DNA of 6,286 nucleotides from an uncultured Planctomycetota bacterium (lineage in GTDB: Bacteria > Planctomycetota > SZUA-567 > JAFGNG01), in the NCBI GenBank assembly GCA_947311175.1, contig CAMZKK010000133.1, forward strand, positions 1 through 6,286, in the 5' to 3' direction. Shown here piece after piece: positions 6,216 to 6,286 of this stretch; the first letter of the stretch is position 1; each line of letters begins with the position of its first letter. The notes under the pieces were generated by a model. It worked only from the letters and a program-made list of their open reading frames with translations. It was not told where the DNA came from and searched no databases. The position numbers were made by a program, and so were the translations under genes.

Positions 6216-6241
6216 ACATAAAAAATGAGATGGTCGATAAC
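6213..6241 (+). promoter_or_regulatory. Candidate sigma-70-type promoter reading toward the right edge
   Basis: TGGACA at 6213-6218 matches five of six -35 bases. After 17 bases, GATAAC at 6236-6241 matches four of six -10 bases. The window ends in AAGGAG (6281-6286), a good Shine-Dalgarno sequence on the same strand, so a plus-strand gene may begin just past the edge. An inverted repeat, ATGAGAT at 6225-6231 and ATCTCAT at 6261-6267, flanks the -10 and expected start site and could be an operator. In AT-rich DNA such matches arise often by chance. Confidence 0.3.
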
Positions 6242-6286
6242 AAGATAAGTAATTACAATTATCTCATCACAATTTTATTCAAGGAG

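Noticed and set aside
6181..6220. tRNA-like stretch with GGATTCAACTCC
   Set aside because: It resembles a T-loop, but the flanking bases do not form a five-base T stem and no acceptor or anticodon arm can be drawn on either strand.

Overview
The window is an AT-rich bacterial chromosome segment: sampled 60-base lines run about 28-40% G+C. All coding lies in compact bacterial operons. The organism cannot be named from the sequence. The RsmG-type protein with a lysine-rich N-terminal extension, and the small conserved protein next to proS, remind me of Planctomycetes/PVC-like or deep-branching Gram-negative genomes. That is a weak impression from memory.

Layout from left to right. (1) Bases 1-113 carry the last 36 codons of a plus-strand gene whose tail resembles the C-terminus of Lon protease. 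(2) Bases 183-3471 hold a minus-strand housekeeping operon, read right to left: rsmG (16S rRNA m7G methyltransferase with an extra basic N-terminal tail), proS (bacterial-type prolyl-tRNA synthetase with an editing insertion), and a conserved protein of unknown function. The last gene most likely starts at a TTG one base after the proS stop. (3) Bases 3489-4190 encode a plus-strand RluA-family pseudouridine synthase, divergent from rsmG with only 17 bases between the start codons. (4) Bases 4241-6156 hold a second minus-strand operon, read right to left: a minimal nucleotidyltransferase (MNT, MntA-like), a HEPN protein with an RX4HXY motif (HepT-like), and a GT4 glycosyltransferase that closely resembles PglJ of the Campylobacter N-glycan pathway. 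(5) Bases 6157-6286 are non-coding. They hold a short palindrome upstream of the MNT gene, and a possible plus-strand promoter and Shine-Dalgarno sequence pointing to a gene beyond the right edge.

The left and middle genes share a translation theme: rRNA methylation, rRNA or tRNA pseudouridylation, and tRNA charging. The right block is accessory. It is a type VII (HEPN/MNT) toxin-antitoxin pair whose transcript continues into a sugar transferase with a gap of only 3 bases. The points most worth a second look are the toxin-antitoxin/glycosyltransferase linkage, the absence of the expected editing lysine in ProRS, the long basic RsmG extension, and the very tight divergent junction. I see no CRISPR array, insertion sequence, rRNA or intact tRNA, and no stretch over 300 bases lacks a gene.
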